Assembly: GCF_002831685.1 (NCBI RefSeq)
Contig: NZ_CP025119.1
Coordinates: forward strand, 2,814,501 to 2,878,500
Reading direction: 5' to 3'
Length of the DNA: 64,000 nt
Origin: Polaribacter sp. ALD11
GTDB taxonomy: Bacteria > Bacteroidota > Bacteroidia > Flavobacteriales > Flavobacteriaceae
The notes under the pieces were generated by a model. It saw only the letters and a program-made list of their open reading frames with translations, did not search any database and had not been told where the DNA came from. The position numbers and the translations under genes were made by a program. This document shows positions 8,770 through 16,816 of this stretch, piece after piece (the stretch's first letter is position 1; every line of letters starts with the position of its first letter).

Positions 8770-9298
8770 AAATTATAAAGTATTTGAATAGTGTAAAAAT
8801 AATCTTTTTGTCATTCCGAACGAAGAATTAAAAAGAGTCTCTTGCAGAGGTATTATAGATTCCTTAATCGCTAAAAAACTCATTTCTAAAAGCTACTTTT
8901 AGTAGCAATACAATATTAATGAATTTCGATAGACCTCACAGGTTTTAAAAACCTGTGAGGTCTGATATTAGGAAAGTAATAAAATATGGCCCTTTATATT
9001 GAGTTTCTATATTGAAAAAAAGTGTTTTTTACCCAAAAGCCCTTTGTTTACGAGATTTTTATCTGGTTCAGAAAAGCTATCCTATTTTAAAATTTAATTT
9101 ACACATAGTTTTGGGAAATAATAAAATGACTGAAACTACGGAATGCAACATCTTATTTTCTCATAAAAATATTGAAAGTTATATATTTTTGAGTATTACT
9201 TTTCTGCAAAAGTCAAAAACCTTGGTTTTATTAGGAAAATTACATGTCTTATGAAAATGTCATTAGAAAATTAAATTAGCAGAATAAAATTAGAAATT
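8770..9298. other. Repeat-rich intergenic region
   Basis: This stretch holds no convincing gene. It contains a scrap reading GTCATTCCGAACGAAG (about 8813) that recurs at 51675, a small hairpin GCTAC/GTAGC near 8892, and the perfect 16-bp hairpin of the CCTCACAGG family at 8931-8963. The rest is plain AT-rich sequence with weak, low-quality ORFs. Confidence 0.6.
8931..8963. repeat. CCTCACAGG-family hairpin, copy 1 (perfect)
   Basis: Arms AGACCTCACAGGTTTT (8931-8946) and AAAACCTGTGAGGTCT (8948-8963) are perfect inverted repeats around a single A. The same arms recur at 12735-12784, 56001-56016 and 63116-63146. No gene ends just before it, so here it looks like a free repeat rather than a terminator. 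Confidence 0.85.
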
Positions 9299-9457
9299 AT
9301 GGGGAAAAATAAAAACAAAACCTTGAACATACCAATCCCAACTTTAAGTTGGAGACTTATTTGTCTAATAGTACTTGTTATATTAGCTTTTAGGTTAGAA
9401 GCAGAAAGTGTATCTCACTTTTTTGAATGGATTTTAAATAAATTTTTAAGTAACTAA
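9299..9457 (+). CDS. Small membrane protein (52 aa), hypothetical
   Basis: I read this short ORF directly. It has a basic N-terminus (MGKNKNK), then one hydrophobic segment (about residues 18-32) and a short amphipathic tail. It ends 3 bases before a second small membrane ORF, so the pair looks like a bicistronic unit. I know no family for it. Tandem spacing and a sensible single-pass layout favour a real gene. Small size and repeat-rich surroundings keep confidence low. Confidence 0.4.
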   Translation: MGKNKNKTLNIPIPTLSWRLICLIVLVILAFRLEAESVSHFFEWILNKFLSN

Positions 9458-9460
9458 TTT

Positions 9461-9646
9461 ATGGAATCAGTTTATATACTTTCAAATATAAAAGGTAAGT
9501 ACTTTTATAAATCAGTTCGCTTGATTGTGTTTAAAGTAATTCGCCCAATATTTTTTATTGCAATTTTATTTCTAGTTGTTTTGATTTTATTATTTATTTT
9601 CCAATATGAAAAAATCATTAAATTATTAGAAATAATCAACTTATGA
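9461..9646 (+). CDS. Small single-pass membrane protein (61 aa), hypothetical
   Basis: The 61-residue ORF has a basic N-terminal half and a strongly hydrophobic segment at about 29-48 (IRPIFFIAILFLVVLILLF), then a short charged tail. It starts 3 bases after the preceding small ORF. I do not recognise it. Such tandem tiny membrane proteins can be toxins, subunits or stress peptides, but nothing here decides between these. Confidence 0.42.
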   Translation: MESVYILSNIKGKYFYKSVRLIVFKVIRPIFFIAILFLVVLILLFIFQYEKIIKLLEIINL

Positions 9647-9738
9647 CTCCTTTTCAGATTCAGGAGGTTTTTATAAAGTTCTCGACTGCGCTAGAACAGA
9701 CACTGCTATATTTTAAAATTGATAAATTATTACATTAA

Positions 9739-10410
9739 TCACTTCTTCCCATCAACAATCACAACAATTTCTCCTTTTGGAGGTTTGTTCGTATAATGTG
9801 CTAAAACTTCGGTTGCAGTTCCTCTAATGGTTTCTTCAAACATTTTTGTTAATTCTCTTGATACAGAAACTTGTCTGTCTGCGCCAAAATACTCTACAAA
9901 ATGCCCTAATGTTTTTACTAATTTATGAGGCGATTCGTAAAAAATCATCGTTCTGGTTTCTTCTGCTAATAATAAAAACCGAGTTTGTCTTCCTTTTTTA
10001 ACAGGTAAAAAACCTTCAAAAATAAACTTATCGTTTGGCAAACCAGAATTTACCAAAGCAGGTACAAAAGCCGTTGCACCAGGTAAACAATCTACTTCAA
10101 TATTATTTTCTACACAGGCTCTTGTTAGTAAAAAACCAGGATCTGAAATTGCGGGCGTTCCAGCATCTGAAATTAATGCGCAGGTTTCTCCGTTTTTAAT
10201 TCTATTCACAACACCTTGTATAGATCGATGTTCATTGTGCATGTGATGACTGTGCATTTGTGTAGCAATTTCAAAATGTTTTAAAAGCTTTCCGCTTGTG
10301 CGTGTGTCTTCTGCTAAAATAAAATCGACTTCTTTTAGAATACGAATGGCTCTAAAAGTCATGTCTTCTAAATTACCAATTGGTGTTGGCACTAAATATA
10401 ATTTACTCAT
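9739..10410 (-). CDS. rsmI: 16S rRNA (cytidine-1402-2'-O)-methyltransferase RsmI
   Basis: The 223-residue protein has the tetrapyrrole-methylase fold signatures of RsmI: LYLVPTPIGNLEDMTFRAI at the N-terminus, AEDTRTSGKLL, SDAGTPAISDPG and GEIVVIVDG at the C-terminus. It uses S-adenosylmethionine to 2'-O-methylate C1402 in the ribosomal P site. It is shorter than the E. coli protein (about 286) because it lacks the C-terminal extension, as I recall for many Bacteroidota. It lies 6 bases downstream of the cupin gene, so the two are probably co-transcribed. Confidence 0.95.
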   Translation of the reverse strand: MSKLYLVPTPIGNLEDMTFRAIRILKEVDFILAEDTRTSGKLLKHFEIATQMHSHHMHNEHRSIQGVVNRIKNGETCALISDAGTPAISDPGFLLTRACVENNIEVDCLPGATAFVPALVNSGLPNDKFIFEGFLPVKKGRQTRFLLLAEETRTMIFYESPHKLVKTLGHFVEYFGADRQVSVSRELTKMFEETIRGTATEVLAHYTNKPPKGEIVVIVDGKK

Positions 10411-10416
10411 AATTTC

Positions 10417-10776
10417 TTAAATGCTTTCGTACGTTTCTACAGTAATATCTGCAATAACATCACCAGTGTGTTTTATACTTAAAGGCTCGAATAATAGAAC
10501 ATGAACCTCTTCTTTTGCAACGGGTTTGTGTGCTACATCTTTTGGTACAATGTAAGACTCGCCTTCTTTTAGAGTGACTGTTTTATCGCTTAACTCAATA
10601 TCTAAAGTTCCTTTTACAACCATAAAAAGCTCGTCTTCATTGTCGTGTTTATGAAAAACGAATGCTCCTTTTAATTTTGCTAGTAGTATTTGCTGATTAT
10701 TTAACTCGCCCACTTTCTTTGGAGACCAAACATCTGAAAATAACTTAAACTTCTCTTGAATATTAATGACACTCAT
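10417..10776 (-). CDS. Cupin-domain protein
   Basis: The 119-residue protein is a single small cupin barrel. The first metal motif is visible as FHKHDNEDELFMVVKG and the second region as VPKDVAHKPVA, so a metal site with several His and a Glu is likely. Small cupins bind metals, sugars or small acids, and the ligand cannot be told. It precedes rsmI by 6 bases. A -7 box ends only 4 bases before its ATG, so the message may be leaderless, and a structured repeat (10809-10900) sits immediately upstream. Confidence 0.82.
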   Translation of the reverse strand: MSVINIQEKFKLFSDVWSPKKVGELNNQQILLAKLKGAFVFHKHDNEDELFMVVKGTLDIELSDKTVTLKEGESYIVPKDVAHKPVAKEEVHVLLFEPLSIKHTGDVIADITVETYESI

Positions 10777-10780
10777 AACG

Positions 10781-10788
10781 CAAATTTA
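10781..10788 (-). promoter_or_regulatory. -7 box (TAAATTTG) for the cupin-rsmI unit
   Basis: On the minus strand TAAATTTG is a perfect TAnnTTTG, with its G only 4 bases before the A of ATG 10776. Transcription should start at or next to the start codon. Confidence 0.55.
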
Positions 10789-10808
10789 CAAAGATTTAGA
10801 CGGATTCT

Positions 10809-10900
10809 GCGTTACCGATTGCAGCATTTGTTTGAGCTCTTTTTTGTTTAAAAAAAGCGAGTGCGAAAAGCGGGGCATTTCTCTTTAGAAATGAACGCCC
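10809..10900 (-). repeat. Structured GCGTTA...TAACGC repeat, copy A
   Basis: Read on the minus strand, it begins GGGCGTT and ends GGTAACGC. It contains a perfect 7-bp hairpin (CATTTCT / AGAAATG), the shared block TCGCACTCGC, a T7/A6 hairpin and the shared block GAGCTCAAACA. It fills most of the gap between the divergent cupin and aspS promoters. Confidence 0.8.
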
Positions 10901-10928
10901 AAAAAACTCATATTCTATAGAAAATGAT

Positions 10929-10936
10929 TAATTTTG
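10929..10936 (+). promoter_or_regulatory. -7 box (TAATTTTG) for aspS
   Basis: A perfect TAnnTTTG followed by C lies 22 bases before ATG 10958. It supports that start over an upstream in-frame TTG that would fall inside the box itself. Confidence 0.6.
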
Positions 10937-10957
10937 CAGCACATTAAAAGAAAAGAA

Positions 10958-12712
10958 ATGTATAGAAGTCATTCTTGCGGCGAGTTAAGAGCATCGCATA
11001 TAAATACAGAAGTAACCTTAGCAGGTTGGGTACAAAAAAGCCGCGATAAAGGTTTTATGGTTTGGGTAGATTTACGTGATAGGTACGGAATTACGCAACT
11101 AATTTTTGACGAAGATCGTACGCCAAAAGAAATGATGGAAAAAGCAAAGTCTTTAGGTAGAGAGTTTGTAATACAGGTTACAGGTACTGTAATTGATAGA
11201 GAAGCAAAAAATTCTAAAATGGCTACTGGAGATGTAGAAGTGTTGGTTTCTAAATTAGAAATCTTAAACGCATCTGTTACTCCTCCTTTTACTATTGAAG
11301 ATAAAACGGATGGTGGAGAAGATATTCGAATGAAATATAGGTATTTAGATATTCGAAGAAATCCGGTAAAGGATAGTTTAATTTTCCGTCATAAAGTATC
11401 GATGGAAGTTAGAAAATACTTGTCTGACCAAGAATTTATCGAAGTTGAAACTCCTTATTTAATAAAATCTACACCAGAAGGTGCTAGAGATTTTGTGGTG
11501 CCTTCTCGTATGAATGAAGGTCAGTTTTATGCTTTACCACAATCTCCACAAACATTTAAACAACTATTGATGGTTGGTGGAATGGATAAATATTTTCAGA
11601 TTGTAAAATGTTTTAGAGATGAAGACTTACGTGCAGACAGACAACCAGAATTCACACAAATTGACTGTGAAATGGCGTTTGTGGAGCAAGAAGATATTTT
11701 AAATATTTTTGAAGGATTAACGCGTCACTTACTTAAAGAAGTAAATAATGTTGAAGTGGATAAATTTCCTAGAATGTTATATGACGATGCAATGAAATTG
11801 TACGGAAACGACAAACCAGACATCCGTTTTGGAATGGAGTTTGGCGAGTTAAACGCAGTTACACAACATAAAGATTTTGCTGTTTTTAATAGCGCAGAAT
11901 TGGTTGTTGGTATCGCAGTTCCTGGGGGAAATGGGTATACAAGAAAAGAAATAGACAATATTATCAAGTGGGTAAAGCGTCCGCAAGTTGGTGCTTTAGG
12001 AATGATTTATGCTAGAGTTAACGAAGACGGAACGTTTAAATCTTCTGTAGATAAATTCTATGATCAAGAAGATTTAGCAAAATGGGCTGAAGTTACAGGT
12101 GCAAAACCCGGTGATTTAGTGTGTGTTTTATCTGGAGACACCAATAAAGTAAGAGCACAATTATCCGCTTTACGTATGGAATTAGCAGAGCGTTTAGGTT
12201 TAAGAGACCCTAAAGTATTTGCACCTCTTTGGGTGATTGATTTCCCATTATTAGAGTTAGATGAAGAAACTGGGCATTATCATGCAATGCATCACCCGTT
12301 TACTTCGCCAAAACCTGGGCAAATGGAATTGTTAGATACAGATCCTGGAGCCGTAAAAGCAAATGCTTATGATTTGGTTTTAAACGGTAATGAAATTGGT
12401 GGTGGTTCTATTCGTATTCACGATAAACAAATGCAAGCAACCATGTTGCGTCATTTAGGTTTTTCTGATGCTGATGCAAAAGCACAATTTGGTTTCTTAA
12501 TGGATGCTTTTGAATATGGTGCGCCTCCTCATGGTGGTTTGGCTTTCGGATTGGACAGATTGGTTGCTATTTTAGGCGGACAAGAAACCATTAGAGATTT
12601 TATTGCATTCCCAAAAAACAATTCTGGACGTGATGTTATGATAGATGCGCCTGCATTTATTGATGATGATCAATTAAAAGAGTTAAGCTTGAAATTGGAT
12701 ATTCAGGAATAA
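10958..12712 (+). CDS. aspS: Aspartyl-tRNA synthetase
   Basis: I start at ATG 10958 (584 residues), because the in-frame TTG at 10934 lies inside the promoter. The OB-fold anticodon-binding domain comes first ([24 protein letters not shown]). The class II catalytic core follows, with the motif 2 region [18 protein letters not shown] and motif 3 [13 protein letters not shown], and the bacterial GAD insertion domain lies between about 285 and 420. It charges tRNA-Asp (or tRNA-Asx if non-discriminating). The length is typical of bacterial AspRS. It is monocistronic, followed by a strong terminator built from a CCTCACAGG-family hairpin. Confidence 0.97.
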   Translation: MYRSHSCGELRASHINTEVTLAGWVQKSRDKGFMVWVDLRDRYGITQLIFDEDRTPKEMMEKAKSLGREFVIQVTGTVIDREAKNSKMATGDVEVLVSKLEILNASVTPPFTIEDKTDGGEDIRMKYRYLDIRRNPVKDSLIFRHKVSMEVRKYLSDQEFIEVETPYLIKSTPEGARDFVVPSRMNEGQFYALPQSPQTFKQLLMVGGMDKYFQIVKCFRDEDLRADRQPEFTQIDCEMAFVEQEDILNIFEGLTRHLLKEVNNVEVDKFPRMLYDDAMKLYGNDKPDIRFGMEFGELNAVTQHKDFAVFNSAELVVGIAVPGGNGYTRKEIDNIIKWVKRPQVGALGMIYARVNEDGTFKSSVDKFYDQEDLAKWAEVTGAKPGDLVCVLSGDTNKVRAQLSALRMELAERLGLRDPKVFAPLWVIDFPLLELDEETGHYHAMHHPFTSPKPGQMELLDTDPGAVKANAYDLVLNGNEIGGGSIRIHDKQMQATMLRHLGFSDADAKAQFGFLMDAFEYGAPPHGGLAFGLDRLVAILGGQETIRDFIAFPKNNSGRDVMIDAPAFIDDDQLKELSLKLDIQE

Positions 12713-12734
12713 AAAATAAATTTAAAATAAATAG

Positions 12735-12790
12735 ACCTCACAGGCCTGTACTGAACTTGTTTCAGTATCTAAAACCTGTGAGGTTTTTTT
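12735..12790 (+). terminator. aspS terminator: CCTCACAGG-family hairpin copy 2 with a nested hairpin
   Basis: The outer arms ACCTCACAGG (12735-12744) and CCTGTGAGGT (12775-12784) are followed by a T-tract, making an intrinsic terminator 22 bases after aspS. The loop carries a second perfect hairpin, TACTGAA (12749-12755) and TTCAGTA (12761-12767). The other full copies have short loops, so the inner hairpin looks inserted. Confidence 0.8.
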
Positions 12791-12817
12791 GTCTTAAAAT
12801 TTACTTACTTTTAATCT

Positions 12818-13534
12818 ATGAAATATATTATAACACTTCTACTACTTTTTACTTCAATAATTTCTTTTTCCCAGAAAATAACAGGTAATGAATTGTTAGA
12901 AAAAGCAATTCAATTTCACGATCCAAATGGAAATTGGGAAACATTTAAAGGGGAACTTTTTGTTATTATGGAAACCCCAAAAAATACACCAAGAAAAAGT
13001 AGAATACGTATAAACTTACCAGAACAATATTTTTTTATAAAGGCTGTGAGAGACACTATTATTACAGAATTTGCAGTACATAAAGGAGATTGTAGTTTGG
13101 CTGTTAATGGAAACACTAATCCGTCTGATGCGTTAAAAAAGAAGCATAATTTAAGTTGCGAACGCGCAAAAATGTATAAAAATTATTATACGTATTTGTA
13201 TGGTTTACCAATGAAGCTAAAAGATAAAGGGACTATTATTCATCAGAAAATAGCAAAGAAAACCTTCAATGGAAAAGAGTATTTGGTTTTAAAAGTTACG
13301 TATTCTAAGGAAGTCGGTAAAGATACTTGGTACTTTTATTTCAACCCTAAAAATTATGCGATGGAAGTCTATCAGTTTTTTAAAGACGAAACTAAAAACG
13401 ATGGAGAATACATTTTATTATCAGGTTTAGAAACAATAAACGATGTAAAAATGCCAAAAAATAGAGCTTGGTATTTTAATAAAGACAATGTTTATTTAGG
13501 AACAGATGTTTTATCTAAAAAAGCACAAAATTAA
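12818..13534 (+). CDS. Secreted outer-membrane-lipoprotein-sorting-like protein (probable DUF6503)
   Basis: The 238-residue protein has an N-terminal signal peptide (hydrophobic 3-17, cleavage near FSQ). The segment ELLEKAIQFHDPNGNW and the later beta-rich body resemble the LolA/LppM-like DUF6503 family, whose members bind lipid-like ligands in a half-barrel. It should be periplasmic. There is no lipobox. It is followed after 2 bases by the CLC channel gene and is probably co-transcribed with it. A near-consensus -7 box (TACTTTTA) ends 6 bases before the ATG. The family name is from memory and moderately sure. Confidence 0.65.
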   Translation: MKYIITLLLLFTSIISFSQKITGNELLEKAIQFHDPNGNWETFKGELFVIMETPKNTPRKSRIRINLPEQYFFIKAVRDTIITEFAVHKGDCSLAVNGNTNPSDALKKKHNLSCERAKMYKNYYTYLYGLPMKLKDKGTIIHQKIAKKTFNGKEYLVLKVTYSKEVGKDTWYFYFNPKNYAMEVYQFFKDETKNDGEYILLSGLETINDVKMPKNRAWYFNKDNVYLGTDVLSKKAQN

Positions 13535-13536
13535 TA

Positions 13537-15321
13537 ATGTCAGTTAAAAATAAGTACTTAAAAAAAATGCTACTATTAAGATATAAATACATATCTCAAC
13601 GTCAGTTTATATATGTTTTAAGTATTTTAGTAGGTTTTTTAGCCGGAGTTGGTGCTGTTATTCTAAAGAATTTAACACACTTTTTTCAACATCTTTTAGA
13701 AGGAAATCTAGTACGCTATTACCACAATGCTTTTTACTTTCTATTTCCTATTATAGGTTTAACAATTGTATATTTTATTATAAAATATGTAATTAGAAAT
13801 AAGGTAAGTCACGGAATTCCATCTACACTTTTTGCGATATCAAAAAGAAAAGGAATTATGAAACGGTATCAAATGGTGGCATCTGTTTTAACAGCGCCAC
13901 TTACCGTGGGGTTTGGTGGTTCGGTTGGTTTAGAAGGGCCAACAGTAGCTACAGGAGCTGCAATAAGTTCTAATGTTGCGAGGTTGTTTCATCTAAACCA
14001 AGCTACAAGAAGTTTGTTAATTGGTTGTGCAGCGGCAGGTGCATTATCATCTATATTTAAAGCGCCAATTGCAGCAATTATATTTGCTATTGAAGTATTT
14101 AGTTTAGACTTAACAATTGCTTCTATGTTACCTTTACTTTTAGCTTCATTGTCTGCAATTATTACATCTTATTTCTTCTTTGGGTCAGATGTTTTACTTC
14201 CTTTTAAAATTGAAGATGCTTTTAAAATAACAGATGTTCCTTTTTTTATAATTTTAGGTGTAATAGGAGGTTTGGTTTCTATTTATTTTACAGAGGTTTA
14301 TGATCGCATTCAGAATTTCTTCGATAAAATAGCTTCTCCAATAAAAAGACTTTTAATTGGTGGTATTGGTTTAGGCGTTCTTGTGTATTTTATTCCACCT
14401 TTGTATGGTGAAGGCTTTGAGGTAATTAACAGTCTTCTTGCAGGAAACCCAGAAGAAGCTTTACAAAACAATTTTATGAACCTAGATCTAACAAATGTGT
14501 GGGTTGTTATTCTACTATTGTTCGGCTTAGTTTTCTTTAAAATAATTGCAAGTGCACTAACTTTTGGAGCTGGTGGAGTAGGAGGTATCTTTGCACCAAC
14601 ACTTTTTATGGGAAGTGTTATGGGAAATTGTGTGGCTAAAATAATTAACACCACAGGTATTTCTAATGTATCAGAAAGTAACTTTACATTAGTTGGTATG
14701 GCTGGTTTAATGGCAGGAGTTTTACATGCACCTTTAACCGCTATATTTTTAATTGCAGAACTTACCGGTGGTTACGAGCTTTTTATTCCTTTAATGTTAA
14801 CGGCTGCAATTGCCTATTCAATTGCAAAATACGTACACCCATATTCTGTGTATGCCATGGAATTAGGTAGAAAAGGAGAGTTAATTACACACGACAAAGA
14901 TCATGCAGTGTTAACTTTAATGGATATTGATGCTGTTATAGAAAATAATTTTGTGTCTATTTATCCTGATATGAGTTTAGAGGACATGATAAAAAAGGCG
15001 ATTGTAAAATCGAATAGAAATATTTTTCCTGTGATTAGCGAAAAGGATAAAAAATTAATTGGTATTATTTTATTGGACGATTTAAGACCCATAATGTTCG
15101 ATCAAACTTTATATAAAACTGTTTTTGCAAGAGATGTGATGCAAAACCCACCAGAAATTATTCAAGTAGATAAGGATAAAATGACAGAGATTATGAAGAA
15201 GTTTAAAGATAGCAATGCTTGGAATTTACCTGTTGTTAAAGACGGAAAATATGTGGGCTTTATTTCTAAATCTAAATTACTAACAGCTTATAGAAATAAG
15301 TTGATAGAAGTTACAAGTTAA
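13537..15321 (+). CDS. CLC-family chloride channel/antiporter with C-terminal CBS pair
   Basis: This 594-residue polytopic protein carries the CLC anion-path motifs, with changes. GSGIP is SHGIP (91-95), GREGP is GLEGP (131-135, keeping the gating Glu133) and GxFxP is GGIFAPT. About ten to twelve membrane helices precede a cytoplasmic tail (about 455-594) with two CBS domains, which in this family bind nucleotides. It likely moves chloride or a related anion across the inner membrane. Whether it is a channel or an H+ antiporter cannot be settled. The Ser-to-His change in the selectivity loop could alter anion preference. It follows the DUF6503-like gene by 2 bases. Confidence 0.92.
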   Translation: MSVKNKYLKKMLLLRYKYISQRQFIYVLSILVGFLAGVGAVILKNLTHFFQHLLEGNLVRYYHNAFYFLFPIIGLTIVYFIIKYVIRNKVSHGIPSTLFAISKRKGIMKRYQMVASVLTAPLTVGFGGSVGLEGPTVATGAAISSNVARLFHLNQATRSLLIGCAAAGALSSIFKAPIAAIIFAIEVFSLDLTIASMLPLLLASLSAIITSYFFFGSDVLLPFKIEDAFKITDVPFFIILGVIGGLVSIYFTEVYDRIQNFFDKIASPIKRLLIGGIGLGVLVYFIPPLYGEGFEVINSLLAGNPEEALQNNFMNLDLTNVWVVILLLFGLVFFKIIASALTFGAGGVGGIFAPTLFMGSVMGNCVAKIINTTGISNVSESNFTLVGMAGLMAGVLHAPLTAIFLIAELTGGYELFIPLMLTAAIAYSIAKYVHPYSVYAMELGRKGELITHDKDHAVLTLMDIDAVIENNFVSIYPDMSLEDMIKKAIVKSNRNIFPVISEKDKKLIGIILLDDLRPIMFDQTLYKTVFARDVMQNPPEIIQVDKDKMTEIMKKFKDSNAWNLPVVKDGKYVGFISKSKLLTAYRNKLIEVTS

Positions 15322-15504
15322 GTTTTTTTTTTAGAAGCTATTTCCTGCTTTCCACTATATCTTTTTATTAGTTGTTTTTAGAGATTTATTTAGTGTTAAA
15401 AACAGCAGTGTAAAACTAAAAACAGATTGCTTCGTTCCTCGCAATGACGCTTATTTATATAGTAATAAAAAGGATGCCGTTTCAATCAGGGCTAAACTGG
15501 TTTG
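15322..15504. repeat. Intergenic scraps of dispersed repeats
   Basis: After the CLC gene there is a segment with ATTGC/GCAAT arms around CGTTCCTC (about 15425-15446). Next comes GGATGCCGTTTCAATC (15472-15487), which resembles the end region of repeats that I recall from related flavobacteria. These look like decayed dispersed repeats. No gene is visible. Confidence 0.4.
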
Positions 15505-16494
15505 CTAACTTTTATTCTTTAAAAAAGCAACAACCAAATCTGGGAAATCTGTAAAAGCACCATCTATATTCGCTTCAATTAAGAGCGTTTCCATCATCTC
15601 TTCAAAAGAATGAAATTCTGCTAACTGATCTGCTCTAAAAGTATAAGGATGCACTTTTAAACCCAACTTGTGCGCATCAGAAACCAAAGAAGTAAATGTG
15701 AATTTTCCATCTACTTTTTTGTCTAAAATTTGCTTGTACCAAGGTCCAATTCCGTTTGCGTAGGTTGCAAAATGTTTTAATTTTTTAGAATCTTCAGAAA
15801 ACTCCATTAATTGTACTAAAAATAATTCCGATTTTAATTCTACACGAATTCGTTCTAATTCTTTTGCATCAAAACATTGTAAAATACAGTTGTCTTCTTT
15901 AGTTTTGTAACCATAATTAGAAAGGACTTTTAAAACAATTTCTGTTAAGTTTTTTCCTTCTTTTTTATGGAATTCTGGTTCTTTAATTTCAGGATAAATA
16001 CCAATTTTTTTCCCTGTAGCAATATTTAAACCTTGTATCATTTCTATTTCTTGCTGTAAGGAATGCAATTTAAAACTCCCTTTTTCTTTCGGAAAACGTT
16101 TTTTATAAAATTGTTCGCCAGTTTTTGGGTTAAAACGTTCGGTAACTGCTAAAGTTTGTAATTCTTCAAAAGTAAAGTCAATTACATAATACCGGTTATC
16201 TTTTCTTTTTCTGTCCGAAAATTTTGTAGCAACATCGGTAACATCATCCAAATAAATATCATGAATTACAATAGGTACATCGTCTTTACTTAACACTAAA
16301 TCCTGTTCAATAAAGTCAGCATTCATGGCAAAAGCCATCGCTTTCGCTTCCATTGTATGTTCAGGTAAATAACCAGAAGCACCCCTATGTGCAATCACAA
16401 TTTTTGTATTCATTTTTTCTGATTTTGTGTCAGTTTTACAAGAAATTAAAGATAAGCTAGTTAAAAGTAATACAACAGATATCGTTTTAAACAT
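15505..16494 (-). CDS. glpQ: Glycerophosphodiester phosphodiesterase, lipoprotein
   Basis: The 329-residue protein has a lipoprotein signal (LISC, Cys19), then the GDPD barrel. Catalytic motifs are AHRGASGYLPEHT (His36, Arg37, Glu45) and EQDLVLSKDDVPIVIHD (metal Glu and Asp, and the second His). These match the periplasmic GlpQ class, which hydrolyses glycerophosphodiesters to glycerol-3-phosphate and an alcohol. The length fits GlpQ rather than the shorter cytoplasmic UgpQ. It is monocistronic. The start at ATG 16494 is supported by the signal peptide. Confidence 0.92.
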   Translation of the reverse strand: MFKTISVVLLLTSLSLISCKTDTKSEKMNTKIVIAHRGASGYLPEHTMEAKAMAFAMNADFIEQDLVLSKDDVPIVIHDIYLDDVTDVATKFSDRKRKDNRYYVIDFTFEELQTLAVTERFNPKTGEQFYKKRFPKEKGSFKLHSLQQEIEMIQGLNIATGKKIGIYPEIKEPEFHKKEGKNLTEIVLKVLSNYGYKTKEDNCILQCFDAKELERIRVELKSELFLVQLMEFSEDSKKLKHFATYANGIGPWYKQILDKKVDGKFTFTSLVSDAHKLGLKVHPYTFRADQLAEFHSFEEMMETLLIEANIDGAFTDFPDLVVAFLKNKS

Positions 16495-16558
16495 TATAAT
16501 TTTAATATATAATTTGTGAAATTCGTGTCTTTTTTAAAAATTAAAGATAGAACTTTTG

Positions 16559-16566
16559 TAGTTTTG
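16559..16566 (+). promoter_or_regulatory. -7 box (TAGTTTTG) adjoining the start of the small membrane protein
   Basis: A perfect TAnnTTTG followed by C ends only 4 bases before ATG 16571, implying a leaderless or near-leaderless mRNA. It also supports the 16571 frame over the overlapping alternative. Confidence 0.6.
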
Positions 16567-16570
16567 CAAT

Positions 16571-16816
16571 ATGAAATTAGCGTTAAAAATAATGTTTGTT
16601 ATCTTTATTATTTGGGTGACTACTGGGTTGTATCTTGTGAGTACAGAACACGAAAAAGCACAAATTGTAATGGGTTTAAGTGTGTTCTATTTTTCGTTTT
16701 TATTTATGCCATTCTTTATTTACTACAGATATAGAGATGGTAAATACAAGAAATATATCTTAAACGACGAAAAATTAATGAAAGCTTTTAAAGGACAGGG
16801 AAAAGAAAGAGATTAA
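16571..16816 (+). CDS. Small two-helix membrane protein (81 aa)
   Basis: The protein has two hydrophobic helices (about 4-23 and 34-52) and a basic, charged tail ending GKERD. I know no family function. The frame is supported by a -7 promoter box directly before the ATG. Its stop overlaps the stop of the convergent EEP nuclease by 4 bases. It is divergent from the glycerophosphodiesterase gene. Confidence 0.68.
   Translation: MKLALKIMFVIFIIWVTTGLYLVSTEHEKAQIVMGLSVFYFSFLFMPFFIYYRYRDGKYKKYILNDEKLMKAFKGQGKERD

Noticed and set aside
8931..8963. CRISPR-like repeat
   Set aside because: Copies of this hairpin are tens of kilobases apart, with no regular spacers and no cas genes.
9012..9254. 80-codon plus-strand ORF
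   Set aside because: TTG start, low-quality composition, no family resemblance, and it lies in a repeat-rich gap. Chance ORF.
16516..16734. 72-codon ORF overlapping the small membrane gene in another frame
   Set aside because: It begins before the -7 box and lacks membrane-protein character. The 16571 frame is better supported.
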